The translations under genes were made by a program, and so were the position numbers. The notes beneath the pieces are model-generated. The model saw nothing but the letters and a program-made list of their open reading frames with translations. It was not told where the DNA came from and searched no databases. Below, one piece after another: positions 1 through 7,158 of a stretch of DNA of 22,917 nucleotides; within the stretch, counting starts at the first letter, position 1; each line of letters starts with the position of its first letter. The DNA comes from an uncultured Faecalibacterium sp. GTDB lineage: Bacteria; Bacillota; Clostridia; Oscillospirales; Ruminococcaceae. The DNA lies in NCBI GenBank assembly GCA_937907025.1, contig CALESJ010000052.1:1-22917 (forward strand), read 5' to 3'.

Positions 1-1604
1 ATGTACTTCTTGTCGGCAGCGTTCAGGTGCTGGTCCAGTTCCTCATCGGTCCACTGGCAGTTGATCATGAACACGCCGCCCGGCTTGACATCCTGGACCA
101 TCTTCATGCCCATGTGGATGTAGGCGGGGTTATGGCAGGCAACGAAGTCAGCCTGGTTGATGTAGTAGGGGCTGCGGATGGGCTTGTCGCCGAAACGCAG
201 ATGGCTGATGGTCACGCCGCCGGTCTTCTTGGAGTCATACTGGAAGTACGCCTGAATGTACTTGTCGGTATGGTCGCCGATGATCTTGGTGGAGTTCTTG
301 TTGGCGCCGACAGTGCCGTCGCCGCCCAGGCCCCAGAACTTGCACTCCTTGGTGCCGGGAGCGGAGGTGATGGGAGCGGGCTTGACTTCGGGCAGGCTCA
401 GGTTGGTCACGTCATCGACGATGCCGATGGTGAAGCGGGACTTCGGAGCATCCTTCTCCAGTTCCTTGTACACGGCAAAGACGCTGGACGGCGGGGTGTC
501 CTTGGAGCCCAGGCCGTAACGGCCGCCGGTCAGCACGATGTCGTTCAGGCCGGCCTCACGCAGGGTGGTGGCAACGTCCAGGTACAGGGGCTCGCCCAGG
601 GAGCCGGGCTCCTTGGTGCGGTCCAGAACGGCGATCTTCTTGACGGTCTTGGGCAGGACCTTCAGCAGGGCATCAGAAACCCAGGGACGATACAGGCGGA
701 CCAGAACCAGGCCGACCTTCTCACCCTTGGCGGTCAGGTAGTCGATGACTTCCTCGGCCACGTCGCAGATGGAGCCCATGGCGATGATGACGCGGTCAGC
801 GTCCTCGGCGCCGTAGTAGTTGAACAGATCGTAGTTGGTGCCGATCTTGGCGTTGATCTTGTCCATGTACTTCTTGACAACGGCGGGCAGAGCGTCGTAA
901 GCCGGGTTGCAGGCTTCACGATGCTGGAAGAAGATGTCGCCGTTTTCATGGCTGCCGCGGGTCTTGGGATGTTCGGGGTTCAGTGCGGCGGCGCGGAACT
1001 TTTCCACAGCCTCCATGTTGCACATTTCCTTCAGATCCTCGTAGTCCCACTTTTCGATCTTCTGGATCTCGTGAGAGGTACGGAAGCCGTCGAAGAAGTT
1101 CACGAAGGGAACGCGGCCCTCAATGGCGGACAGATGCGCCACGGGGGACAGGTCCATGACTTCCTGCGGGTTGGATTCGCACAGCATGGCGAAACCGGTC
1201 TGGCGGGTGGCGTAAACGTCGCTGTGGTCGCCGAAGATGTTCAGCGCATGGGTAGCGACGGTACGGGCAGAAACGTCAAAGACGCAGGGCAGGCCTTCGG
1301 CTGCGATCTTGTACATGTTGGGGATCATCAGCAGCAGGCCCTGGGATGCGGTGAAGGTGGTGGTGATGGCACCGGTGCCCAGCGAGCCGTGCACGGCGCC
1401 GGCCGCGCCGGCCTCGGATTCCATCTCAACAACCTTGACCTGGTTGCCGAAGATGTTCTTCAGACCCGCAGCGCTCCACTGGTCAACGGTGTCGGCCATC
1501 GGGCTGGAGGGGGTGATGGGGTAGATGGCAGCTACGTCGGTGAACGCATACGCTACGTGAGCCGCAGCGGTGTTGCCATCCATGGACTGTTTTGCTCTTG
1601 GCAT
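1..1604 (-). CDS. nifJ: Pyruvate:ferredoxin (flavodoxin) oxidoreductase, N-terminal part (cut by window edge)
   Basis: Oxidises pyruvate plus CoA to acetyl-CoA and CO2 and reduces ferredoxin; a cytoplasmic thiamine-diphosphate and iron-sulfur enzyme central to anaerobic fermentation. The 534 complete residues visible begin MPRAKQSMDG and cover domain I (YPITPSS at about 28-34), domain II (KEPGSLGEPLYLDV in the middle region) and the start of the gamma-type domain III (FWGLGGDGTVGANKN). The family is usually near 1,170 residues, so the ferredoxin-like and ThDP-binding C-terminal half lies outside the window. The ATG at 1604 is chosen because GGAGG (1612-1616) precedes it by 7 nt and the motifs start just behind it. 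It diverges from pflB, the other pyruvate-cleaving enzyme. No frameshift is visible in the part present. Confidence 0.96.
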   Translation of the reverse strand, partial: MPRAKQSMDGNTAAAHVAYAFTDVAAIYPITPSSPMADTVDQWSAAGLKNIFGNQVKVVEMESEAGAAGAVHGSLGTGAITTTFTASQGLLLMIPNMYKIAAEGLPCVFDVSARTVATHALNIFGDHSDVYATRQTGFAMLCESNPQEVMDLSPVAHLSAIEGRVPFVNFFDGFRTSHEIQKIEKWDYEDLKEMCNMEAVEKFRAAALNPEHPKTRGSHENGDIFFQHREACNPAYDALPAVVKKYMDKINAKIGTNYDLFNYYGAEDADRVIIAMGSICDVAEEVIDYLTAKGEKVGLVLVRLYRPWVSDALLKVLPKTVKKIAVLDRTKEPGSLGEPLYLDVATTLREAGLNDIVLTGGRYGLGSKDTPPSSVFAVYKELEKDAPKSRFTIGIVDDVTNLSLPEVKPAPITSAPGTKECKFWGLGGDGTVGANKNSTKIIGDHTDKYIQAYFQYDSKKTGGVTISHLRFGDKPIRSPYYINQADFVACHNPAYIHMGMKMVQDVKPGGVFMINCQWTDEELDQHLNAADKKY

Positions 1605-1611
1605 TTTTCTT

Positions 1612-1807
1612 CCTCCGTTTACTTCGGTGTGCCGAAGGCCGCCACGGCCTTGTGACCCACCAATTTGGATTCAGCACCCGCACACGGCCATAGGGGCCCA
1701 TAGACATACCATGGCCCCGAACAGTCAGTTTGCAGGAGAAAGTTTTCCCACATTGCGGCCCGGTTTTGAACGCCGGACAGCCCCGCAATGCGGGAACGCT
1801 TTTGCTT
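1612..1807 (-). promoter_or_regulatory. Long structured 5' leader of nifJ with four hairpins
   Basis: In transcript order: a 14-bp stem with one G-U pair (arms 1783-1796 and 1745-1758) enclosing an inner CCGG/CCGG stem; a GGGGCCAT / ATGGGCCCC stem with one bulge (1693-1718); AAGGCC/GGCCTT (1635-1651); and CTTCGG/CCGAAG with a 4-nt loop (1622-1637). The last two share bases 1635-1637 and so compete, directly upstream of the ribosome binding site. This arrangement fits a cis-acting RNA regulator, but I recognise no named riboswitch consensus. Confidence 0.5.
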
Positions 1808-1813
1808 GCTCTC

Positions 1814-1843
1814 ATTTTACCAAATTTGCGCCCGTTTCGTAAA
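1814..1843 (-). promoter_or_regulatory. Probable sigma-A promoter of nifJ
   Basis: On the minus strand a TTTACG -35 (1838-1843) and a TAAAAT -10 (1814-1819) are separated by 18 bp. The GGTAAAAT context is the same as at the pflB promoter. Transcription would start near 1807, leaving a leader of about 200 nt before the nifJ ATG. The surrounding 1840-1980 stretch is much more AT-rich than the rest of the window and could hold further promoter or operator elements; I see no gene in it. Confidence 0.55.
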
Positions 1844-2036
1844 GTAGTATTGCATAGAATGTTGTACGATTTTTTTGTTAAAATATTGGCAATTTGACGA
1901 TTCTCTTGTGGAATGTTACCGTATTTTGCACTAGACCCTTGTGTAATAGATAGATATTTTGTATAATTCATCTTGTCGTCCCTGTATTTGACCTTGCTAG
2001 GATGTTTTTCTGCTTTGAAAAGGGCAAAAAATCCCC

Positions 2037-2064
2037 TTGCAAAACCCGGTTTTTGTGGTAAAAT
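2037..2064 (+). promoter_or_regulatory. Promoter of pflB
   Basis: TTGCAA (2037-2042) and TAAAAT (2059-2064) with a 16-bp spacer, TG-extended context upstream of the -10. The start point would be near 2071, giving a leader of about 180 nt. That leader holds a perfect GTTGCC-TC-GGCAAC hairpin (2119-2132) and ends in AAGGAGG (2238-2244). I see no coding sequence in 2065-2252. Confidence 0.6.
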
Positions 2065-2076
2065 AGGGGACGCATG

Positions 2077-2092
2077 GTTAGTTTATGCTAAC
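2077..2092. promoter_or_regulatory. Operator-like inverted repeat at the pflB transcription start
   Basis: GTTAG-6 nt-CTAAC, centred about 14 bp after the predicted start point of pflB. It could be a repressor operator (half-sites vaguely recall DtxR/IdeR-type boxes) or simply a weak RNA hairpin. The repeat does not match the Rex consensus. Confidence 0.25.
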
Positions 2093-2252
2093 TTTTGAGG
2101 GGTAAAGTTGCTTCTCACGTTGCCTCGGCAACACTTTAGTCATATCCTCCGGGGTATACTGGGTGTGTCACGAGGCACCCGACCTTTTCCAAGCCGTGGT
2201 TGCCGCGTGTTTGGATTCCCGTTTTTCCTCATTGTATAAGGAGGTACCGTCG

Positions 2253-4505
2253 ATGTATAACTATCCCCAGTGGGAAGGCTTTGAAGGCCGCATCTGGAAA
2301 GAAGAAGTCAACGTCCGTGATTTCATCCAGAAGAACTACCGTCCCTATGACGGCGATTCGTCCTTCCTGGCCGGCCCGACCGAGGCCACGAACAAGCTGT
2401 GGGGCGCTTTGCAGGAACTGCAGAAGGAAGAGCGCGCCAAGAACGGCGTGCTGGACATGGAAACCGAGGTTGTTTCCGGCCTGACCGCCTACGGCCCCGG
2501 CTACATCAAGGAAGACCTGAAGGATCTGGAGCAGATCGTGGGTCTGCAGACCGACAAGCCCCTGAAGCGCGCCTTCATGCCCTACGGCGGCATCAAGATG
2601 GCGGAGCAGGCCTGCACCACCTACGGCTATCAGCCCAGCGAGAAGCTGCATGAGATCTTTACCAAATATACCCGCACCCACAACCAGGCCGTGTTCGACG
2701 CCTACACCCCCGAGATGAAGAAGGCCCGTCACAGCCACATCATCACCGGCCTGCCCGACACCTACGGCCGCGGCCGCATCGTGGGCGACTACCGCCGCGT
2801 GGCCCTGTACGGCATCGACCATCTGATTGCCGCCAAGCAGGAGGACTTCGCCAACTGCGGCGACGGCACCATGACCGATGACGTCATCCGCCTGCGCGAA
2901 GAGATTGCCCTGCAGATCAACGCCCTGAAGGGCATGAAGGAGATGGCCGCCACCTACGGCTATGACATCTCCGCTCCCGCCAAGGACGCCAAGGAGGCCA
3001 TCCAGTGGCTGTACTTCGGCTACCTGGCCGCCATCAAGACCCAGAACGGCGCCGCCATGAGCGTGGGCCGCATCTCCACCTTCCTGGACATTTACATCCA
3101 GCGGGACCTGGACAAGGGCATCCTGAATGAAACCCAGGCCCAGGAGCTCATCGACCATCTGGTCATGAAGTTCCGCATGGTCAAGTTCGCCCGCATCCCC
3201 AGCTACAACCAGCTGTTCAGCGGCGACCCCGTGTGGGCCACCCTGGAAGTGGCAGGCATCGGCATGGACGGCCGTTCCATGGTCACCAAGAACGACTACC
3301 GTTTCCTGCACACCCTGGAGAACATGGGCCCCGCGCCGGAACCCAACCTGACCGTGCTGTACTCCAGCGCCCTGCCGGAGAACTTCAAGAAGTACGCTTC
3401 CGAGATTTCCATCAAGACCAGCTCCATCCAGTACGAGAACGACGACGTGATGAAGCCGGTGTGGGGCGACGACTACTCCATCTGCTGCTGCGTGTCCGCC
3501 ACCCAGACCGGCAAGGAGATGCAGTTCTTCGGCGCCCGCGCCAACCTGGCCAAGTGCCTGCTGTACGCCATCAACGGCGGCGTGGACGAAAAGCTGCATG
3601 ACCAGGTGGGCCCCAACTATGCCCCCATCACCAGCGAGTACCTGGACTATGACGAGGTCATGAAGAAGTACGACGTGATGATGGACTGGCTGGCCGGCCT
3701 GTACGTCAACGTGCTGAACCTGATCCAGTACATGCACGACAAGTACTACTATGAGGCCGCCGAGATGGCCCTCATCGACACCGACGTGCGCCGCACCTTT
3801 GCCACCGGCATTGCGGGCTTCAGCCATGTGGTGGACAGCCTGAGCGCCATCAAGTACGCCAAGGTCAAGACCGTCCGGGATGAAACCGGTCTGGTCATCG
3901 GCTACGAAACCGAGGGCGACTTCCCCAAGTACGGCAACGACGACGACCGCGCCGACGAGATTGCTGTCTGGCTGCTGAAGAGCTTCATCGACAAGATCAA
4001 GCGCCGCCACACCTACCGCAATTCCGAGGCCACCACTTCCATCCTGACCATCACCTCCAACGTGGTGTACGGCAAGGCCACCGGCGCCACCCCCGACGGC
4101 CGCAAGGAGTACACCCCCTTCGCCCCGGGTGCCACCCCGAGCTACGGCGCCGAAACCCACGGTCTGCTGGCGTCCCTGAACTCGGTGGCCAAGCTGCCCT
4201 ATCACTGGGCGCTGGACGGCATCTCCAACACCCAGACCATCAACCCCGATGCCCTGGGCCATTCCGAGAGCGAGCGCACCAACAACCTGGTGCAGGTGCT
4301 GGACGGCTACTTTGACCAGGGTGCCCATCACCTGAACGTGAACGTCTTCGGCACCGAAAAGCTGCTGGATGCCATGGAGCATCCCGAGAAGGAAGAGTAC
4401 GCCAACTTCACCATCCGCGTGTCCGGCTATGCGGTCAAGTTCATCGACCTGACCCGTGAACAGCAGCTGGATGTCATCGCCCGCACCTGCCACAAGAAGA
4501 TGTGA
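2253..4505 (+). CDS. pflB: Formate C-acetyltransferase (pyruvate formate-lyase), glycyl-radical enzyme
   Basis: Converts pyruvate and CoA to acetyl-CoA and formate without producing reduced ferredoxin. It is 750 residues, the usual length. The active-site cysteine pair lies in SICCCVSATQTGKEMQFFG; C412 and C413 correspond to the catalytic Cys418/419 of the E. coli enzyme, and an additional C411 precedes them. The C-terminal glycyl-radical motif RVSGYAVKF has its radical Gly at 725. The ATG at 2253 is chosen because AAGGAGG ends 8 nt upstream and homology begins at MYNYPQWEG; a longer in-frame extension to 2163 has no such support. A strong terminator follows. It is transcribed against the direction of the replication fork coming from oriC. 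The activase pflA lies 0.7 kb downstream but has its own promoter. Confidence 0.98.
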   Translation: MYNYPQWEGFEGRIWKEEVNVRDFIQKNYRPYDGDSSFLAGPTEATNKLWGALQELQKEERAKNGVLDMETEVVSGLTAYGPGYIKEDLKDLEQIVGLQTDKPLKRAFMPYGGIKMAEQACTTYGYQPSEKLHEIFTKYTRTHNQAVFDAYTPEMKKARHSHIITGLPDTYGRGRIVGDYRRVALYGIDHLIAAKQEDFANCGDGTMTDDVIRLREEIALQINALKGMKEMAATYGYDISAPAKDAKEAIQWLYFGYLAAIKTQNGAAMSVGRISTFLDIYIQRDLDKGILNETQAQELIDHLVMKFRMVKFARIPSYNQLFSGDPVWATLEVAGIGMDGRSMVTKNDYRFLHTLENMGPAPEPNLTVLYSSALPENFKKYASEISIKTSSIQYENDDVMKPVWGDDYSICCCVSATQTGKEMQFFGARANLAKCLLYAINGGVDEKLHDQVGPNYAPITSEYLDYDEVMKKYDVMMDWLAGLYVNVLNLIQYMHDKYYYEAAEMALIDTDVRRTFATGIAGFSHVVDSLSAIKYAKVKTVRDETGLVIGYETEGDFPKYGNDDDRADEIAVWLLKSFIDKIKRRHTYRNSEATTSILTITSNVVYGKATGATPDGRKEYTPFAPGATPSYGAETHGLLASLNSVAKLPYHWALDGISNTQTINPDALGHSESERTNNLVQVLDGYFDQGAHHLNVNVFGTEKLLDAMEHPEKEEYANFTIRVSGYAVKFIDLTREQQLDVIARTCHKKM

Positions 4506-4539
4506 GCCTGACGCGCCCTGCGGCGTGCCCCTGATATGA

Positions 4540-4581
4540 AAGCACCCCCCGCAGCGCGCTGCGGGGGGTGCTTGGGTTTTT
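4540..4581 (+). terminator. Rho-independent terminator of pflB
   Basis: Perfect 16-bp inverted repeat (arms 4540-4555 and 4558-4573, AAGCACCCCCCGCAGC and its complement) followed by GGGTTTTT. It also separates pflB from the convergent membrane-protein gene, although the minus-strand T-run is poor. Confidence 0.9.
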
Positions 4582-4594
4582 GGGGGAGCCGGGT

Positions 4595-5074
4595 TCAGCC
4601 CTGGGACTGTTCGTTCATTGCCCGGCTGAATTCCCGGTATTCGCTGTCCGCCAGCAACAGGCCGTTGACGGCGCACTGGACCACCGCGTCCAACACGGCG
4701 ACCCCGATATACAGGTACAGCAGCGGATACTGCTGGGCCATGGCGGTATAGCTGCCCAGGTTCATCACCAGCAGCACCAGCGAGGCGGCGCCGCCCGCCA
4801 GACCCAGCCAGGCCAATACCCGGATGCCCCGGCGCAGCATATAGCTGATGCCCAGGGCCACCAGGATTCCCATAACGGTTTGGCCCAGCACGGCGGCGGT
4901 GAAAATTTTTGTTGCCACCAGCGCAATGGTGACCACAGCCAGGATACTGCGCATGAGCAGCCAGAGCCCTGTGGTGCGCACACTGCGGGCATAGGCGGCC
5001 GCATACCGGGTGCGAAGCTCCCGCAGACGGTCGTTGATGTTTTCCGTTTTTTGCGTTCCCGTGTTGTTTTCCAT
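4595..5074 (-). CDS. Small four-helix integral membrane protein, function unknown
   Basis: A 159-residue protein with a polar, charged N-terminus (about 1-35, rich in R/E/T) followed by four hydrophobic segments at about 36-56, 61-80, 84-105 and 116-141, and a short hydrophilic tail. The ATG at 5074 is preferred because AGGTG sits 7 nt upstream; a longer frame continues upstream without an RBS. I recognise no family motif, no signal-peptidase site and no catalytic residues. It ends 14 bp from the pflB terminator (convergent) and diverges from pflA across about 155 bp. The context suggests no clear role; link to pyruvate metabolism would be guesswork. Confidence 0.75.
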   Translation of the reverse strand: MENNTGTQKTENINDRLRELRTRYAAAYARSVRTTGLWLLMRSILAVVTIALVATKIFTAAVLGQTVMGILVALGISYMLRRGIRVLAWLGLAGGAASLVLLVMNLGSYTAMAQQYPLLYLYIGVAVLDAVVQCAVNGLLLADSEYREFSRAMNEQSQG

Positions 5075-5102
5075 CCAACGGCACCTCTCTCTTCTGCTTA
5101 CC

Positions 5103-5108
5103 AGTGTA
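5103..5108 (-). promoter_or_regulatory. Possible extended -10 of the small membrane-protein gene
   Basis: On the minus strand TGTGGTACACT places a TGn-extended TACACT (5103-5108) about 30 nt upstream of the start codon. No good -35 is visible at the expected distance, so support is weak. Confidence 0.3.
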
Positions 5109-5147
5109 CCACACACCGCCCCAAAATTCCACACGCATTTTGTTGTT

Positions 5148-5175
5148 TTGTCATAACTCTCTGTTATTTTATCAT
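5148..5175 (+). promoter_or_regulatory. Promoter of pflA
   Basis: TTGTCA (5148-5153), 16-bp spacer, TATCAT (5170-5175), 55 bp upstream of the pflA start codon, inside an AT-rich stretch unlike the surrounding GC-rich DNA. Confidence 0.6.
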
Positions 5176-5229
5176 TCTGTCCAAAAAATCAAACGGTGGT
5201 TTATACACCGCCGCCAAGGAGGCATATCC

Positions 5230-5982
5230 ATGTCGGAAGCTGTCAAAGAGCCTTTGGGCTATATCAACTCGGTGGAAACCTTCGGCCTGGTGGACGGGCC
5301 GGGGGTGCGGTACGTCCTGTTTTTGCAGGGGTGCCGCATGCGCTGCCGGTACTGCCACAATCCCGAAACCTGGGCTTTTAACAAGGACAACGCCCAGACC
5401 CCGGCCGAAGCCTTTGCGGCGGCCTACCGCTACCGCAACTACTGGAAGAACAACGGCGGTCTGACCGTGAGCGGCGGGGAACCCCTGCTGCAGATCGACT
5501 TCCTCACCGAGCTGTTCCGCCTGGCCAAGGCCAAGGGGGTGCACACCACCCTGGACACCTGCGGCCAGCCCTTTACCACCGAGGAACCGTTCTACTCCAA
5601 GTTTGTGGAGCTGATGCAGTACACCGACCTGGTGATGCTGGACATCAAGGAGTGGGACAGCGCCCGCCACAAGGCCCTGACCGGCCACGGGAACGAGAAT
5701 ATCCTGGAAATGGCGCGGTGGCTTTCGGACCACGGCAAGGACATGTGGATCCGGCATGTGCTGGTGCCCGGCCTGACCGATGACGAGGCCGCCATGGCCG
5801 CCACCGGCGACTTTATCAAGAGCCTGAAGACGGTGCGCCGGGTGGAAGTGCTGCCCTACCACACCCTGGGCCTGTTCAAGTGGGAGAAGCTGGGCATCCC
5901 CTACACCCTGGACGGGGTGCCGGTGCCCACCGAGGAGCAGGTGGAAAAGGCCGAGAAGCTGCTGGGCGTTGTGAAGGAGTAA
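5230..5982 (+). CDS. pflA: Pyruvate formate-lyase activating enzyme (radical SAM)
   Basis: Uses S-adenosylmethionine and a 4Fe-4S cluster to place the glycyl radical on PflB. It is 250 residues, the usual size. The cluster motif CxxxCxxC is GCRMRCRYCHN, with cysteines at 35, 39 and 42, closely matching E. coli PflA. SGGEP (81-85) is the SAM-binding motif. The ATG at 5230 is chosen because AAGGAGG (5216-5222) lies 7 nt upstream; the frame extends further up through the promoter region. It has its own promoter and is separated from pflB by the oppositely oriented membrane-protein gene. An R1 repeat starts 6 bp after its stop codon. Confidence 0.97.
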   Translation: MSEAVKEPLGYINSVETFGLVDGPGVRYVLFLQGCRMRCRYCHNPETWAFNKDNAQTPAEAFAAAYRYRNYWKNNGGLTVSGGEPLLQIDFLTELFRLAKAKGVHTTLDTCGQPFTTEEPFYSKFVELMQYTDLVMLDIKEWDSARHKALTGHGNENILEMARWLSDHGKDMWIRHVLVPGLTDDEAAMAATGDFIKSLKTVRRVEVLPYHTLGLFKWEKLGIPYTLDGVPVPTEEQVEKAEKLLGVVKE

Positions 5983-5988
5983 GAAAAA

Positions 5989-6129
5989 GGCTCCCCTGTG
6001 TAAGGGGAGCTGGCGCCGATAGGCGACTGAGGGGTTGGAAACTTGCTGGTGTTGCCCGTGAACAGGCGATAAGGCAAACTTCACAACCCCTCCGCCGCTG
6101 CGCGGCACCTCCCCTTACACAGGGGAGGC
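5989..6129. repeat. R1 palindromic repeat, complete (a-half then inverted b-half)
   Basis: A 141-bp element. The left half has the CTCCCCT-GTGTA-AGGGGAG hairpin, a second hairpin CGCC-GATA-GGCG and the CTGAGGGGTTG edge. The right half is the inverted b form (CAACCCC, CCGC/GCGG hairpin, CTCCCCTTACACAGGGGAG). Both ends are related inverted repeats. It lies directly after pflA. Confidence 0.9.
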
Positions 6130-6206
6130 ATCAGGCAGGGTCGCAGCTAAATTAGCCACACTTTCCCGTTTTACCAATGACCGTCCGGCCACGCCATTTC
6201 AAATCA

Positions 6207-6375
6207 TTTTCCTTGCTCAGGCCCCCCAGGGCCTGAGCAGGCCGTCGCAAGGTGGCCGCATCTCGGGGTCTGGGGCCGCAGCCCCAACCGGCGGCCGCCG
6301 CATCGGAACGGCGGGCCCTTTTCGTTTCCTTTTCGGGCACGAAAAGGAAAGACTCTCCTGCAAGCACCCGCTTGC
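6207..6375 (-). repeat. R2 structured repeat, copy R2a
   Basis: A ~169-bp element with four hairpins, inverted relative to the copies at 8851 and 14411. On the minus strand: CTTTTCG-TGCC-CGAAAAG, CGCCG...CGGCG, CTGGGGC...GCCCCAG and CTCAGGCCC-TGGG-GGGCCTGAG. The core from the GCGGCCGCCGG segment to GATGCGGCCACC is nearly identical to the other copies. It ends at the trmO terminator. No protein in either strand looks real. Confidence 0.85.
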
Positions 6376-6380
6376 CTCAA

Positions 6381-6437
6381 AAAAACCACCCTGCGGTATC
6401 AGGACCCAAAAAGTCCCCTCACCGCAGGGTGGTTTTT
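6381..6437 (-). terminator. Terminator of the NUDIX-GT10-trmO operon
   Basis: Perfect 17-bp arms (6381-6397 and 6421-6437; ACCACCCTGCGGT core) with a 23-nt loop, followed on the minus strand by a run of seven T. The distal arm overlaps the trmO stop codon. Confidence 0.9.
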
Positions 6438-7140
6438 ATTCTTTTCCCACCGAAACAACGGTAGCCGTATCCCCATCGACGGTAAACTTCACCTCATATC
6501 CCGCAAACCGCAGGCCATACACCCGGTCCGGGTCGTGCTGGTAGCCGGGGCGGGGGTCGTTCTGCAGAACCCCCAGCAGCCCCGCCCGGTCCTGCTCGCC
6601 CAGGGCGCGCAGCAGGCCGTCCGGGTCCTGCACCGTCAGGGCATGGGATTCCACCTTGCCCGCAAAACCGGATTTTGCCTCCGGGTGGGCGTCCACATAG
6701 GGCAGATAGGGCTTGATGTCGTAAATGGGGGTGCCGTCCAGCAGGTCCGCCCCCGCCACTTCCAGCACCGGGCCGTCGGGGGTGTGCAGGTGCACCGCCG
6801 CCAGCTGCACGCAGGAAAGCCCCAGGGCGTTGGGCCGGAAGGGGCTGCGGGTGGCGAACACACCCATCCGGGTGTTTCCGCCCAGCCGGGGCGGGCGGAC
6901 GGTGGGACGCCAGTTTTTGCCGTCGGCCCCCGCCTGTACCACCGTGGAAAACTGCCAGATCAGCCACAGGTGGCTGTATTCCTCCAGCCCGCGCAGGGCG
7001 TCCGGGTTGCGGAAGTCTTCCGTAAAGACGATGGTGGCCCGCAGGTCGTTCACCAGGCCGCTCTGCCGGGGAATGCCGAACTTGTCAGCAAACTGGGTGC
7101 GGATGTGGGCGATGGGGGTGAGGGTATAGGTTTCTTCCAT
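6436..7140 (-). CDS. trmO: tRNA (adenine37-N6)-methyltransferase TrmO family (TsaA/YaeB)
   Basis: The family uses SAM to methylate N6 of t6A37 in certain tRNAs reading ACY codons. The protein is 234 residues, typical. Diagnostic motifs are RSPFRPNALGLS (98-109, SAM-binding beta-barrel), DGTPIYDIKPYLPY (135-148) and DPRPGYQ (195-201), followed by the C-terminal YEVKF strand (215-219). Start ATG at 7140 has GAAGGA upstream. It is the last gene of a three-gene operon, 18 bp after the glycosyltransferase; its stop codon lies in the terminator stem. The link with its operon partners is not obvious. Confidence 0.93.
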   Translation of the reverse strand: MEETYTLTPIAHIRTQFADKFGIPRQSGLVNDLRATIVFTEDFRNPDALRGLEEYSHLWLIWQFSTVVQAGADGKNWRPTVRPPRLGGNTRMGVFATRSPFRPNALGLSCVQLAAVHLHTPDGPVLEVAGADLLDGTPIYDIKPYLPYVDAHPEAKSGFAGKVESHALTVQDPDGLLRALGEQDRAGLLGVLQNDPRPGYQHDPDRVYGLRFAGYEVKFTVDGDTATVVSVGKE

Positions 7141-7158
7141 GTTTCTGTCCTTCAGGGT

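Noticed and set aside
1483..1971. Minus-strand frame starting MNYTKYLSITQG in the AT-rich region upstream of nifJ
   Set aside because: It overlaps the start of nifJ in another frame, crosses the predicted nifJ promoter and leader, and has no recognisable domain.
2077..2092. Rex redox-repressor operator at pflB
   Set aside because: The half-sites do not match the TTGTGAA/TTCACAA-type consensus.
2163..2252. 30-codon N-terminal extension of pflB
   Set aside because: The strong AAGGAGG at 2238-2244 and family homology fix the start at 2253; the upstream stretch looks like leader.
2229..5138. 969-codon minus-strand frame across pflB
   Set aside because: Antisense shadow of pflB that also crosses its terminator; no family motifs.
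6204..6464. Open frames over R2 copies (MAASRGLGPQPQP-type peptides)
   Set aside because: The same peptide arises at each R2 copy from the conserved repeat core; there is no independent coding evidence.
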